DNA of 64,000 nt, taken from positions 1,612,001 through 1,676,000 of the forward strand of contig NZ_CP027228.1 of NCBI RefSeq assembly GCF_002998925.1. The letters are read 5' to 3'. Position 1 is the stretch's first letter, and every line of letters starts with the position of its first letter. The notes beneath the pieces were generated by a model. It made no database searches. It saw nothing but the letters and a program-made list of their open reading frames with translations, and was not told the origin of the DNA. Positions 1-9,353 of the stretch are shown here, one piece after another. This DNA comes from Mogibacterium diversum. Its GTDB lineage: Bacteria > Bacillota > Clostridia > Peptostreptococcales > Anaerovoracaceae. A program made the translations under genes and the position numbers.

Positions 1-1611
1 ATAAATAATGTAGTTTTTCTTCCTGCAATCGACAAGGGTGCGATTCCTAATCTCATCAGTTATTTCGATATAGTTACTATTTTTGCAGCAAATACCAAGC
101 TATATAGATTTGGAATATGCATGAACAAGATGTTCGATGCTATGATGGGTGGAAAGCCACTGCTCATGTCTGTGACTACGCCAGAGACTCTAGTTGAGAA
201 AGCAGAGGCGGGTATTGTTACAAAGGCGGGAGATGTAGAGAGCTATATCGAAGCGATTGAGGAACTCAAGAGCCTACCGGCTGAGGAACTTAAGAATATG
301 GGAATGCGTGGACACAATTTAGTTACGAATGAGTACACGTATGACAGACTGGCAAATAAATTCGTAGAAGTGATGGAGAAGAAGGGTAAGAGAGTTCTTC
401 TCATTAATCACTACGCAGGATCTCCTGAGATGGGAATGGAGTTCAGACCGTACTATATATCGAGAGAACTCGTCAAGAAAGGGCATGATGTAACGATCAT
501 TGCAGGTAGTTTCTCACATCTAAGAAAGACAAATCCAGACATAGCCGAGGATTTTACGGAGCAAGAGATCGACGGCATTCGCTATGTGTGGGTTAAGACT
601 GGTGAATATGATAGCAACGGAGTTGCTAGGGCGCTCAGCATGTACCAGTTTTGTAAGGCGCTAAGTGCTAATAAAAAGAAAATCGTAGAGCGTTACAAGC
701 CCGATGTCGTGATCTCGTCGTCGACTTATCCGCTCGATTCTTATCCGGCATACCGCATTGCAAAACTCGCTGGAGCAAAGTATATCCATGAAGTTCATGA
801 TATGTGGCCACTTACACTATATGAAGCTGGTGGGATGAGTAAGAAAAATCCGTTCGTAATAGCTATGCAGTTTGCGGAAAATCATGCATACAAGAAATCA
901 GATGTCGTGGTTTCGCTGTTACCGCATGCGAAGGACTACATGATTGAGCATGGTATGAAGCCTGATCACTTCAGGTACATACCCAACGGAGTTGTGATAA
1001 ATGAGTGGGATGCATCGAAGGAGCTTCCTGATGAGCATAGAGAAGCATTCAAGAGATTGAAGGCTGAAGGCAAGTTCGTTATCGGATATTTTGGAAGCCA
1101 TGAGCTTTCGTATGGATTACACAACTTGCTAGATGTTACAAAGCAGCTTCGTGACGAGAATATTCACCTCGTTATGGTCGGTAAGGGCAAGCTCAAGGAT
1201 GAACTCATCAGCTATGCGAAGAAGAACGATATTGCCAATGTAACATTCCTTCCGCCGGTCGAGAAGGGGACGATTCCTGCGGTAATCGATAACTTCGATG
1301 CGATATTTATAGGTACGATTGAGTCTCCACTTTATAGATTCGGAATATGCATGAACAAGATGTTCGATTCCATGATGGCGGCTAAGCCAATTGTAATGGC
1401 GATAACGACGCCATCCACACCTGTGAGCGAATCGGGGTGTGGAATCATCACTAAATCATGCGATAATGACGCTATAAAGGCGGCAATCAGGAAGATTCAG
1501 GCTATGAGCGAGGAAGAGCGAAGCCAGATGGGAATGCTTGGACGTGAGGCTGTGCTTAGCAAGTACACATATGAAAATATTGCAAGTGAATTTGAAAAGG
1601 TGTTTAATTAG
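1..1611 (+). CDS. Tandem-fused GT4 glycosyltransferase (5' end outside window)
   Basis: The frame is open from base 1 to the stop at 1611, so the gene starts upstream. It encodes the C-terminal end of one GT-B-fold glycosyltransferase, up to about base 390, followed without a stop by a complete second one starting near KRVLLINHYAGSPEMGMEFR. Both halves contain an almost identical sugar-nucleotide-site segment, LYRFGICMNKMFD, at bases 106-138 and 1330-1365. The DNA there is also nearly identical, which suggests unequal crossing-over of two neighbouring genes. The N-terminus of the second unit resembles WbuB-type enzymes that transfer amino sugars to lipid-linked repeat units. It probably acts at the cytoplasmic membrane face. 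An internal ATG at 373 could start the second enzyme alone, but no strong ribosome site precedes it. The family call is firm and the substrate is unknown. Confidence 0.85.
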   Translation: MNNVVFLPAIDKGAIPNLISYFDIVTIFAANTKLYRFGICMNKMFDAMMGGKPLLMSVTTPETLVEKAEAGIVTKAGDVESYIEAIEELKSLPAEELKNMGMRGHNLVTNEYTYDRLANKFVEVMEKKGKRVLLINHYAGSPEMGMEFRPYYISRELVKKGHDVTIIAGSFSHLRKTNPDIAEDFTEQEIDGIRYVWVKTGEYDSNGVARALSMYQFCKALSANKKKIVERYKPDVVISSSTYPLDSYPAYRIAKLAGAKYIHEVHDMWPLTLYEAGGMSKKNPFVIAMQFAENHAYKKSDVVVSLLPHAKDYMIEHGMKPDHFRYIPNGVVINEWDASKELPDEHREAFKRLKAEGKFVIGYFGSHELSYGLHNLLDVTKQLRDENIHLVMVGKGKLKDELISYAKKNDIANVTFLPPVEKGTIPAVIDNFDAIFIGTIESPLYRFGICMNKMFDSMMAAKPIVMAITTPSTPVSESGCGIITKSCDNDAIKAAIRKIQAMSEEERSQMGMLGREAVLSKYTYENIASEFEKVFN

Positions 1612-1626
1612 AAGAGGTATGACGCG

Positions 1627-2712
1627 ATGAAGATAGTGACTGTAATTGGCGCTAGACCACAATTTATAAAGGCTGCAGCAGTTTCTCGCAAGCTAGAGCA
1701 GGTGTGCGAAGAGGTAATCGTTCACACAGGTCAACATTATGATGCGAACATGTCTGAGCTTTTCTTCGAGGAGCTCCACATCCCAAAGCCAAAGTACAAC
1801 CTTGGCGTTGGGTCTGGTTCACACGCAAGACAGACCGCAGAGATGCTTGTTGGAATAGAGGATATTCTGATCAAGGAGAATCCTGACTATCTGATGGTAT
1901 ATGGCGATACGAACTCTACTATCGCGGGAGCACTTGCAGCTTCTAAGATTCATATTCCTGTAATACACGTAGAGGCGGGGCTTAGGTCTTTTAACATGGC
2001 TATGCCAGAAGAACAGAATAGAATCCTCACAGATCACATTTCGAGCCTGCTCTTCTGCTCGACAGATGCTTCAATTGAAAATCTGGAAAACGAGGGAATA
2101 ACGAAGGGCGTTCACAGAATCGGAGACGTAATGTGTGATGCGGTTCTATACTACTCTCAGGAAATAGATAAGAAAGAACGCAGCCAGTACTTCAAAGATC
2201 TTCACTACATATTCGGTGAGCGTGGAGAGCTGAACAAGTGGTATCTATCTACAGTTCATAGAGCTGAGAATACCGATACTCCTGAGAAGGTTCGCACTAT
2301 CCTGAGGGCATTCGAAAAATTCGATGCGCCAGTGATTCTCCCTGCACATCCTAGAACTAGAAAGATGATTGAGCAGATTAACGAGGAGGAGCACTTAAAG
2401 AACACTGTATGTGTAGAGCCTATCGGTTACCTTGAAATGCTGTATTTTACAAAGAATGCGGTTAAGGTAGTGACTGATTCCGGTGGACTGCAGAAGGAAG
2501 CATACATATTAGATACACCTTGTGTAACGCTGCGCGAACAAACGGAATGGGTGGAGACACTGAATGGAAACCATAATGTGCTCGCGCATATCGATGAAGA
2601 TGACATACTTGATAAAGTTAACAATACCGTTATTTCAGAGGAAAAAGAAAACTACTATGGTGCGGGGGATGCCGCAGACAAGCTAGTTAAAACAATTATT
2701 TCGGGGGAATAA
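1627..2712 (+). CDS. wbpI: UDP-GlcNAc-type 2-epimerase, WbpI-like
   Basis: This 361-aa protein belongs to the non-hydrolysing UDP-N-acetylglucosamine 2-epimerase family. It opens with [14 protein letters not shown], the form typical of the WbpI branch; MnaA-type enzymes such as the one at 14653 have GTRPEAIK. Visible family features are the EAGLRSFN segment, the TVHRAENT segment and the DSGGLQKEA nucleotide-binding segment. Four neighbouring genes match WbpD, WbpA, WbpB and WbpE, so the likely reaction is epimerisation of UDP-2,3-diacetamido-glucuronic acid to the manno form, the last step of that pathway. It starts 15 bases after the glycosyltransferase stop and ends one base before the next ATG, so it is within an operon. 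A plain UDP-GlcNAc epimerase remains possible, but another gene in the locus already covers that role. Confidence 0.85.
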   Translation: MKIVTVIGARPQFIKAAAVSRKLEQVCEEVIVHTGQHYDANMSELFFEELHIPKPKYNLGVGSGSHARQTAEMLVGIEDILIKENPDYLMVYGDTNSTIAGALAASKIHIPVIHVEAGLRSFNMAMPEEQNRILTDHISSLLFCSTDASIENLENEGITKGVHRIGDVMCDAVLYYSQEIDKKERSQYFKDLHYIFGERGELNKWYLSTVHRAENTDTPEKVRTILRAFEKFDAPVILPAHPRTRKMIEQINEEEHLKNTVCVEPIGYLEMLYFTKNAVKVVTDSGGLQKEAYILDTPCVTLREQTEWVETLNGNHNVLAHIDEDDILDKVNNTVISEEKENYYGAGDAADKLVKTIISGE

Positions 2713-2713
2713 A

Positions 2714-3223
2714 ATGTCAGATTACTTTGTACATGAGAGCAGCTACGTAGATGATAACGTAGAGATTGGAAAGGGAACTAAGATTTGGCACTTCTGCCAC
2801 ATACAGCCTGGAGCTAAAATAGGCGAAAATTGCTCGCTCGGACAGAATGTAAATGTTGCGAATAACGTGCAGATTGGCGACAGAGTAAAGATTCAGAATA
2901 ACGTATCAGTTTACGAAGGCGTTACACTCGAAGACGGAGTATTTTGTGGACCGTCATGCGTATTTACCAACGATCTCACTCCTAGAGCTCGTTACCCAAA
3001 GGGCTCGGAAAACTACGGTAAGACGCTCGTCAAAGAGGGAGCATCTATTGGTGCAAATGCGACAATTGTGTGCGGACACACCGTTGGTAAGTGTGCAATG
3101 GTAGCAGCAGGTGCTGTTGTAACGAAGGATGTTCCAGACTACACGCTAGTGGTTGGAGTTCCAGCAGTTCCAGCAGCTAAGCTCGACGAATTTGGCAATA
3201 TTATAGAATGGTTCAACAGATAA
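2714..3223 (+). CDS. wbpD: Left-handed beta-helix N-acetyltransferase, WbpD-like
   Basis: This 169-aa protein is built from hexapeptide repeats from about residue 10 to residue 150 (for example IGKGTK, IGENCS, IGDRVK, IGANAT), ending in the [13 protein letters not shown] segment usual for sugar acetyltransferases. In the WbpA/B/E/D/I pathway the WbpD enzyme acetylates the 3-amino group of UDP-2-acetamido-3-amino-glucuronic acid using acetyl-CoA. The gene begins one base after the epimerase stop, which indicates translational coupling. Length and neighbours match WbpD well. A serine or maltose acetyltransferase is unlikely in this context. Confidence 0.87.
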   Translation: MSDYFVHESSYVDDNVEIGKGTKIWHFCHIQPGAKIGENCSLGQNVNVANNVQIGDRVKIQNNVSVYEGVTLEDGVFCGPSCVFTNDLTPRARYPKGSENYGKTLVKEGASIGANATIVCGHTVGKCAMVAAGAVVTKDVPDYTLVVGVPAVPAAKLDEFGNIIEWFNR

Positions 3224-3246
3224 CTCGGTCAGAAAAGGGGAATAAT

Positions 3247-4566
3247 ATGAATATGAAGGAACGTTTACTCGAGAAAATCGCAAAGCGTGACATCACTGTG
3301 GGTGTTGTAGGACTAGGATATGTAGGACTTCCGCTCGCTGTTGAAAAGGCTAAGGCTGGCTTCAAGACCATCGGCTTTGATGTACAGGAAGAAAAAGTTA
3401 AGATGGTAAATGAAGGTCATAACTACATCGGTGATGTTGTAAATGAGGATCTCAAGGAGCTAGTTGAGAGCGGCATGATGAAGGCTACGTCGGACTTTTC
3501 TTTCGTAAAGGATGTGGATTTCATCGCTATTTGCGTACCTACTCCTCTTGATAAGCATCAGGAGCCGGATATCAGTTATGTCAAGTCATCGACAGAAGCT
3601 ATCTCAAAGCACCTATCTCGCGACACAATGGTAGTTCTCGAGTCAACTACTTATCCAGGAACTACTGAAGAGCTTCTGCTTCCTATCCTCGAAGAGGGTT
3701 CAGGTTTAAAGTGCGGAGAAGATTTCTATCTGGGATTCTCTCCAGAGCGAGTTGATCCGGGCAATCTGATATACAAGACCAAGAACACACCAAAGGTTGT
3801 TGGTGCCGTAGGTAAGGATGCGACAGAAGTAATTTCTGCGATGTATAGAGAGGTTCTCGAAGGCGAGATATATGAGGTGTCTTCACCGGCAATCGCTGAG
3901 ATGGAGAAGATACTGGAAAATACATACAGAAACATCAATATCGGTCTCGTAAACGAACTTGCGATTCTGTGCAACAAGATGGGCATCTCTCTATGGGAGG
4001 TAATCGATGCTGCAAAGACCAAGCCATACGGATTCCAAGCATTCTATCCAGGACCAGGACTCGGTGGCCACTGTATTCCTCTGGATCCATATTATCTCAC
4101 ATGGAAGGCTAGAGAGTTTGGTTTCCACACATCGATGATTGAAAATTCAATGATAATCAATGACAAGATGCCTGAGTACACAGTGGATAGAGCGGCATCT
4201 GTTCTAAATGAACATAAGAAAGCGCTCAATGGATCCAAGGTTCTCGTGCTCGGAGTTGCGTATAAGAACAACATCGACGATTACAGAGAGAGTCCTGCGC
4301 TAAATGTTATCGATATTCTCAAGGAGAGAGGCGCAGTTACAGACTTCTATGATCCATGGATTCCAAAGTATAAGAGAAATGGAGAGTGGCATGAGGGTAT
4401 CAGCGAGATAAATGCTGACATTATCAAGGGATATGACCTCATACTAGTCGCAACTGCACACGATGCATACGACTATGAGATGATTAGAAAGAATGCAGTG
4501 GCAATTTTTGATACTCGCAACGCATTCAAGGACGTAGAAGAAAGAGATAATATCTCCCTTCTATAA
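3247..4566 (+). CDS. wbpA: UDP-N-acetylglucosamine 6-dehydrogenase, WbpA-like
   Basis: The protein is a UDP-glucose/UDP-ManNAc dehydrogenase family member that oxidises C6 of a UDP-HexNAc to the uronic acid with NAD+. The N-terminal Rossmann site is VGVVGLGYVGLPLAVEKAK. The catalytic cysteine lies in PGPGLGGHCIPLDPYY, and the central ESTTYPGTTEE and C-terminal LGVAYKNNIDDYRESPA segments are typical. I place the start at the ATG at 3247 because AAAAGGGG lies 6 bases upstream. An upstream in-frame start at 3208 would overlap wbpD and has no ribosome site. In the WbpA pathway this is the first committed step. A WecC role, making ManNAc uronic acid, is also possible because a UDP-GlcNAc 2-epimerase is encoded at 14653. 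Confidence 0.88.
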   Translation: MNMKERLLEKIAKRDITVGVVGLGYVGLPLAVEKAKAGFKTIGFDVQEEKVKMVNEGHNYIGDVVNEDLKELVESGMMKATSDFSFVKDVDFIAICVPTPLDKHQEPDISYVKSSTEAISKHLSRDTMVVLESTTYPGTTEELLLPILEEGSGLKCGEDFYLGFSPERVDPGNLIYKTKNTPKVVGAVGKDATEVISAMYREVLEGEIYEVSSPAIAEMEKILENTYRNINIGLVNELAILCNKMGISLWEVIDAAKTKPYGFQAFYPGPGLGGHCIPLDPYYLTWKAREFGFHTSMIENSMIINDKMPEYTVDRAASVLNEHKKALNGSKVLVLGVAYKNNIDDYRESPALNVIDILKERGAVTDFYDPWIPKYKRNGEWHEGISEINADIIKGYDLILVATAHDAYDYEMIRKNAVAIFDTRNAFKDVEERDNISLL

Positions 4567-4616
4567 GCTTGATACAATACAGATAATTAAGTGCTAAAAT
4601 TCCGGAGGATATTTAA

Positions 4617-5693
4617 ATGAAATATGCATTGATTGGATGCGGTAGAATCGCAACAAATCACGTGACTGCTGCAGTAAATAATAATCTAGAAATAGTTGCG
4701 GTATGCGACGTAGTGCCAGAAAAGATGGAAGCAATTCTAGAAAAGCACAATTTAGCAGACGACAAGTCGATAAAGAGATATACCGACTACAAGAAGATGC
4801 TCGAGGAGAATGACCTAGAGCTTGTGAGCATTGCAACAGAGAGTGGAAAGCATGCAGCTATCGCACTTGATGCAATCGATGCTGGAGTCAACGTGATTAT
4901 CGAGAAGCCTATGGCTATGAATATGGTTGATGCAGAGGAGATTATAAAGAGAGCTGCGGAGAAGCACGTAAAGGTTTCAGCTTGTCACCAGAATAGATTT
5001 AACGTAGCTATTCAGGAAGTTAGAAAAGCTATTGAAGGAAATCGCTTCGGCAAGCTATCGCATGCATCCATCAATGTTCGTTGGAATAGAAACAAGGGAT
5101 ATTACGACCAGGCGCCTTGGAGAGGAACTTGGGAAGAAGACGGCGGCTGCCTCATGAATCAGTGCATCCATGGAATTGACCTTCTCAGATGGATGATGGG
5201 AGATGAGGTAGTTGAAGTTTATGGAGCAACTAGACAGCAATTCCATGATTATCTAGAGGCTGAAGACGTTGGAGTTGCCGTTGTTAAGTTTAAGAATGGC
5301 GCAATAGGAACCATCGAAGGAACCACCAATGTATATCCTCAGAACCTCGAAGAGACACTGTATCTATTCGGAGAGAACGGTACTGTAAAGATCGGTGGCA
5401 AATCTACCAACACGATTGACGTGTGGGATTTCAAAGATGAGACCGCTGAAGATCAGAAGAATAAAGGTCTTGAAGAAGAAACTAGCAACGTATACGGTAA
5501 CGGACACACCAGCTTATTTGCCGATGTAATCGAAGCGATAAAGGAAGATAGGGCACCGTATGTAGACGGGGTCGCAGGAAGGAATGCACTCGAGATGGTT
5601 CTTGCAATTTACAAGAGCCAGAAGGAGGGAGCACCAGTTAGGCTTCCTTTAACAGACTTTGCAAGCACTGATATGCGAGGCGAATTCAAATAG
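4617..5693 (+). CDS. wbpB: Gfo/Idh/MocA oxidoreductase, WbpB-like
   Basis: This 358-aa NAD(P)-dependent oxidoreductase has an N-terminal Rossmann fold (YALIGCGRIATNH) and the family EKPMA motif near residue 95. It continues with GGCLMNQCIHGIDLLRW near residue 180, where the usual catalytic His lies. In the WbpB/WbpE pair it oxidises the 3-hydroxyl of UDP-GlcNAc uronic acid to the 3-keto sugar that the next gene's aminotransferase uses. A clear GGAGG ribosome site precedes the ATG. It sits directly before the aminotransferase with a 14-base gap, which supports the pairing. The general family is certain and the substrate is inferred from neighbours. Confidence 0.87.
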   Translation: MKYALIGCGRIATNHVTAAVNNNLEIVAVCDVVPEKMEAILEKHNLADDKSIKRYTDYKKMLEENDLELVSIATESGKHAAIALDAIDAGVNVIIEKPMAMNMVDAEEIIKRAAEKHVKVSACHQNRFNVAIQEVRKAIEGNRFGKLSHASINVRWNRNKGYYDQAPWRGTWEEDGGCLMNQCIHGIDLLRWMMGDEVVEVYGATRQQFHDYLEAEDVGVAVVKFKNGAIGTIEGTTNVYPQNLEETLYLFGENGTVKIGGKSTNTIDVWDFKDETAEDQKNKGLEEETSNVYGNGHTSLFADVIEAIKEDRAPYVDGVAGRNALEMVLAIYKSQKEGAPVRLPLTDFASTDMRGEFK

Positions 5694-5707
5694 AGCGGAG
5701 GAAGATA

Positions 5708-6838
5708 ATGGAGTTTAGAGATTTAAAGAAGCAGTATGCTGCACTTAAAAATGACATAGATCACCAGATTGACGAAGTAATCGCCAGCAGTAGGTTTATC
5801 GGCGGTAGCAAAGTTTCCGAGCTTGAAGAGAAGCTGGCTGCATACGTTGGTGTAAAGCACTGTGTAACCTGTGGAAATGGAACAGATGCGCTAGAATTAG
5901 CGCTTATGGCATGGGGAATTGGGGAAGGTGACGCTGTATTCGTTCCCGACTTCACTTTTTTCTCATCTGGAGAAGTGGTTGCAATTTTAGGTGCGACGCC
6001 AGTTTTCGTCGATGTAGACGAGGATACTTTCAACATGGATGCCGCTTCGCTAGAAAAGGCAATTACAGGTGTAGTCGCTGATGGGAAGTTAAGACCGAGC
6101 GTGGTTATTCCCGTAGACTTATTTGGGCTCCCAGCTAATTTCCTTGAGATTAGAAAGGTTGCTGATAAGTACGGCCTTAAGATTCTTGAGGACGGAGCGC
6201 AAGGCTTTGGTGGTGAAATCAATAGACAGAAGGCATGCAGCTTCGGGGATATCTCGACAACTTCATTCTTTCCAGCAAAGCCACTAGGCTGCTACGGAGA
6301 TGGTGGAGCAATATTTACAAATGATGATGAAGCTGCAGAGCTAATCAGATCTTACTGTGTACACGGTAAGGGTAAGATGAAGTATGACAACGTGCGCATC
6401 GGAATGAATTCCAGACTCGATTCTATTCAGGCAGGTATACTACTGCCTAAGTTAGCTGCATTTGCGGAGTATGAAGTAGCCGATGTTAACAGGGCAGCAG
6501 CTAAGTACACTGAACTTCTTAAGGGGATTGTTGCTACGCCAATTATCCCAGAAGGATTTTTGAGTAGCTGGGCACAGTACACGATTAGGCTTGAAAGTAG
6601 AGAGCAGAGAGATGCGCTACAGGCATGCCTCAAAGAGAGATCAATACCTTCAATGATTTACTATCCTAAGCAGATGCATAATCAGGAGGCATTTAGTGGC
6701 GAAAACGACTATGGCGTTGACTATTCTGTTACTAATAGGCTGTGCGATACAGTCCTGTCGCTGCCAATTCACCCATATATCTCCGATGATGATGTAAATG
6801 AGGTGGCATCGGTTATCAAGGAGTTTTTAGGCCAGTAA
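5708..6838 (+). CDS. wbpE: DegT/DnrJ/EryC1 aminotransferase, WbpE-like
   Basis: This 376-aa PLP-dependent sugar aminotransferase has the HCVTCGNGTDALELAL cofactor loop near residue 55 and the EDGAQGFGGE segment near residue 160. The Schiff-base lysine lies in TTSFFPAKPLGCYGDGG. WbpE-type enzymes transfer an amino group from glutamate to the 3-keto-UDP-GlcNAc uronic acid made by WbpB. A GGAGG ribosome site lies just upstream of the ATG, and the gene is 14 bases after wbpB. With the other four genes it completes the route to a 2,3-diamino-2,3-dideoxy uronic acid. The family call is firm; the position in the pathway rests on context. Confidence 0.88.
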   Translation: MEFRDLKKQYAALKNDIDHQIDEVIASSRFIGGSKVSELEEKLAAYVGVKHCVTCGNGTDALELALMAWGIGEGDAVFVPDFTFFSSGEVVAILGATPVFVDVDEDTFNMDAASLEKAITGVVADGKLRPSVVIPVDLFGLPANFLEIRKVADKYGLKILEDGAQGFGGEINRQKACSFGDISTTSFFPAKPLGCYGDGGAIFTNDDEAAELIRSYCVHGKGKMKYDNVRIGMNSRLDSIQAGILLPKLAAFAEYEVADVNRAAAKYTELLKGIVATPIIPEGFLSSWAQYTIRLESREQRDALQACLKERSIPSMIYYPKQMHNQEAFSGENDYGVDYSVTNRLCDTVLSLPIHPYISDDDVNEVASVIKEFLGQ

Positions 6839-6840
6839 GT

Positions 6841-8115
6841 ATGCGGGATAAGATTAAATTCATATATCAGAAGGGTCTAGTTCATATAATGGGCTCGGGA
6901 CTTCTCAACAAGGTGTTTACATTTATCGGGAATGTATTTGTTGTAAGGTTCTTGACCAAGCGTGAGTACGGAATTTTCGGCTACGCTGATAATATAATGA
7001 CCTTCTTCTTGATACTTAATGGAATGGGCATTATATATGGAATGCTTCAATTCTGTTCAGAACAGAGGCCTGAAGAGGAAAAAGAGGCCTACTATTGGTT
7101 TTCGCTCAAGTTCGGAATGGCATTTAACTTCGCAATTGCAATAGGCGTATTCATATGTGCGATGTTTGCACCATTAAAGGTAGCTGAGGCGAGACATGTG
7201 TTGATGATATATTCATTATACCCATTGACATACTATATATATCAATATTATTGCCTGCTGATGCGATGCAAGCGAGAGAATAAACGATATGCCCTGTTAT
7301 CAAATCTCAATGCCTTTATTTATATGGCTGTTGAGATTGTCGGTGCGTATTACTTAAAAGCTAGTGGAATCATCATTGCTCTTTACCTTGCGACGATGAT
7401 AACCTCGTTAGTTGGGATGAGGTTTTACTCGATTAGGACACTAAGAAATGCGAACTACCTCTCGAGGCATCAGAAGCTTGAGCTGATAAAATATTCAGCA
7501 TATGTGTGTGCGAACACTATGATTTCGAACCTACTCATCCTGATGGATGTATTCCTCATAGGTTACATCATAGTTAGTCCTGAAAAAATCGCTATATACA
7601 AGGTTGCGGCTACAATACCTGAAGCGCTCATTGTAATACCTAATAGTGTAGTGATTTTCGTGTATCCGTATTTTGCAGAGCACAACATGGAATACGGATG
7701 GATTAAGCAGAACACCAAACGTCTAATTGGAATCACAGCCATTATGAATTTTATTATTGCGGGGATGCTATTTGTTCTAGCTCCGTGGATAATAAAATTA
7801 TTGTGGGGTGCTAAGTATATGGGCGCCGTTGCAGTGTTCAGAATACTTTCGGTTAACTACTTCGTCTCGTCAACTCTTAGAGTTAACGTGAGCAACCTGC
7901 TTGCAAGTCTCAGGAAGGTGAAGCTTAACTTTTACATAAATATTGTTGCAGGTATAAGCAATATAGTTCTCGATGCTGTGCTGATTAAGTATATGGGCAT
8001 TGATGGTGCTGCATGGGCCACACTGACAGTAGTTGTAATTACAACTGCAATGCTAATTCCTGCGCTTATACATAGCATACGTTGCCTAAAGAAAATTGAT
8101 CCAATAAACAGTTAA
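6841..8115 (+). CDS. wzx: Polysaccharide repeat-unit flippase, Wzx-like (MATE/MVF superfamily)
   Basis: This 424-aa membrane protein has about twelve hydrophobic helices and starts with the typical Wzx sequence GSGLLNKVFTFIGNVFVVRFLTKREYGIFGYADNI, shown here only as a description of its first 60 residues. Proteins of this family flip lipid-linked oligosaccharide units across the membrane before polymerisation. It begins two bases after the aminotransferase stop, so it is translated from the same transcript. It is followed by wall-attachment, polymerase and chain-length genes, as expected for a Wzx/Wzy system. The specific unit carried cannot be read from sequence. Confidence 0.85.
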   Translation: MRDKIKFIYQKGLVHIMGSGLLNKVFTFIGNVFVVRFLTKREYGIFGYADNIMTFFLILNGMGIIYGMLQFCSEQRPEEEKEAYYWFSLKFGMAFNFAIAIGVFICAMFAPLKVAEARHVLMIYSLYPLTYYIYQYYCLLMRCKRENKRYALLSNLNAFIYMAVEIVGAYYLKASGIIIALYLATMITSLVGMRFYSIRTLRNANYLSRHQKLELIKYSAYVCANTMISNLLILMDVFLIGYIIVSPEKIAIYKVAATIPEALIVIPNSVVIFVYPYFAEHNMEYGWIKQNTKRLIGITAIMNFIIAGMLFVLAPWIIKLLWGAKYMGAVAVFRILSVNYFVSSTLRVNVSNLLASLRKVKLNFYINIVAGISNIVLDAVLIKYMGIDGAAWATLTVVVITTAMLIPALIHSIRCLKKIDPINS

Positions 8116-8135
8116 ATGACTGGTAATTATAAGGA

Positions 8136-9353
8136 ATGGAGCTTAAACAAATGAGTTATGCAAGAAACTATCGAAAAAGCAAATTCAATACGTTTACTAA
8201 AATATGGTCTTTGCTTTATCTAATAGCACTGCTGGTGTTCGTATCATCTATGCTGGTGTTAGACGTAGTCCCTTCCAAGCTACTGCTTGGAGCATTTGTC
8301 GTACTTCTGATAATAAGTGCAGTATTCTTCGTGCAGCTATTCAGAGATAATATAAAAAGATCCAGAAAGGTTACAGCATTTATATTGAGCTTGATCTTAA
8401 TGGTGGTTTACACTGTTGGAACGGCATATGCGGTTGCTACACATGAGTTTTTAGGGCAGGTTACTGCAAAGAAGAAGGCAGAGGATGCCGTAGATGTGAC
8501 GAGCAAGCCATTCAACATTTACATTAGTGGAATGGATACAACTGGAAAGATTACAGAAGAAGCTCGTAGCGATGTTAATATGATTATTACGGTAAATCCT
8601 AAGACTCACAAGGTTCTCATGACTTCAATCCCAAGAGATTATCTTGTTGAACTACAAAATGGTGAGAAGGATAAGCTCACCCATACAGGCCTTATGGGTA
8701 TAGATGAGACCACTTCGGATGTGGAAGATTTACTTGGTATTAAGATAAATTACTACGTAAAGGTTAACTACAATACGCTTAAGGATCTCGTAAATTCTAT
8801 CGGAGGAATCACTATCAACTCTGATAAAGCGTTTATATCGTATATCGGGAAATACCGCTTTGTAGAGGGTGAGAATCAGCTTGATGGTGCTAAGGCACTA
8901 GCATATGCGAGAGAGAGACACGCATACAGCGATGGTGATAATCATCGAGTTCGTAATCAGCAGGAAGTTCTCAAGGCCATCGTGAAAAAGCTTACAGGAT
9001 CGACGACACTGCTTACTAGATATAACAAAATTCTTAAGTATCTGGCCCCAACGATGGAGATGAACCTGACTAGAGCGGAAGTTAAGGCTCTTGTGAAGTT
9101 CCAGCTAGGAAAGAATCCGAAGTGGAAGTTTGAATCAAATTCATTAGAAGGATTCGATGCATTTTCGACTGTGTATTCGGCAGGAAATCAGCAGCTATAT
9201 GTTATGAAGCCTGATGAAGAAAGCATTAAGAAGGCTCGTCAGAAGATTAAAGAGATCGAGCATCCAAAGTCGAAATCGAAATCAAAATCAAAGAACAAGA
9301 ACAATAGCGATAACGATGTTGAGAGTGAGAGCAGCGAAGATGACAACCTATAA
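8136..9353 (+). CDS. LytR-CpsA-Psr (LCP) family glycan-to-wall ligase
   Basis: The protein has three N-terminal membrane helices within about residues 20-110, then an extracellular LCP domain from about residue 125 to residue 310. Conserved features are SGMDTTGKI, RSDVNMIITVNP, the SIPRDYLVEL strand and the ARERHAYSDGDNHRVRNQQ segment, whose arginines and aspartates bind the pyrophosphate lipid. LCP enzymes move undecaprenyl-linked glycans onto peptidoglycan, so this is the likely last step for the locus product. The C-terminus ends in a low-complexity Lys-Ser tract coded by near-perfect hexamer repeats at about 9268-9300, then an acidic tail. The ATG at 8136 has its ribosome site too close. 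The in-frame ATG at 8151, with GGAG 9 bases upstream, is an alternative start. Confidence 0.88.
   Translation: MELKQMSYARNYRKSKFNTFTKIWSLLYLIALLVFVSSMLVLDVVPSKLLLGAFVVLLIISAVFFVQLFRDNIKRSRKVTAFILSLILMVVYTVGTAYAVATHEFLGQVTAKKKAEDAVDVTSKPFNIYISGMDTTGKITEEARSDVNMIITVNPKTHKVLMTSIPRDYLVELQNGEKDKLTHTGLMGIDETTSDVEDLLGIKINYYVKVNYNTLKDLVNSIGGITINSDKAFISYIGKYRFVEGENQLDGAKALAYARERHAYSDGDNHRVRNQQEVLKAIVKKLTGSTTLLTRYNKILKYLAPTMEMNLTRAEVKALVKFQLGKNPKWKFESNSLEGFDAFSTVYSAGNQQLYVMKPDEESIKKARQKIKEIEHPKSKSKSKSKNKNNSDNDVESESSEDDNL

Noticed and set aside
5761..6222. 153-codon minus-strand frame
   Set aside because: It lies fully inside the aminotransferase gene and has no family features or ribosome site.
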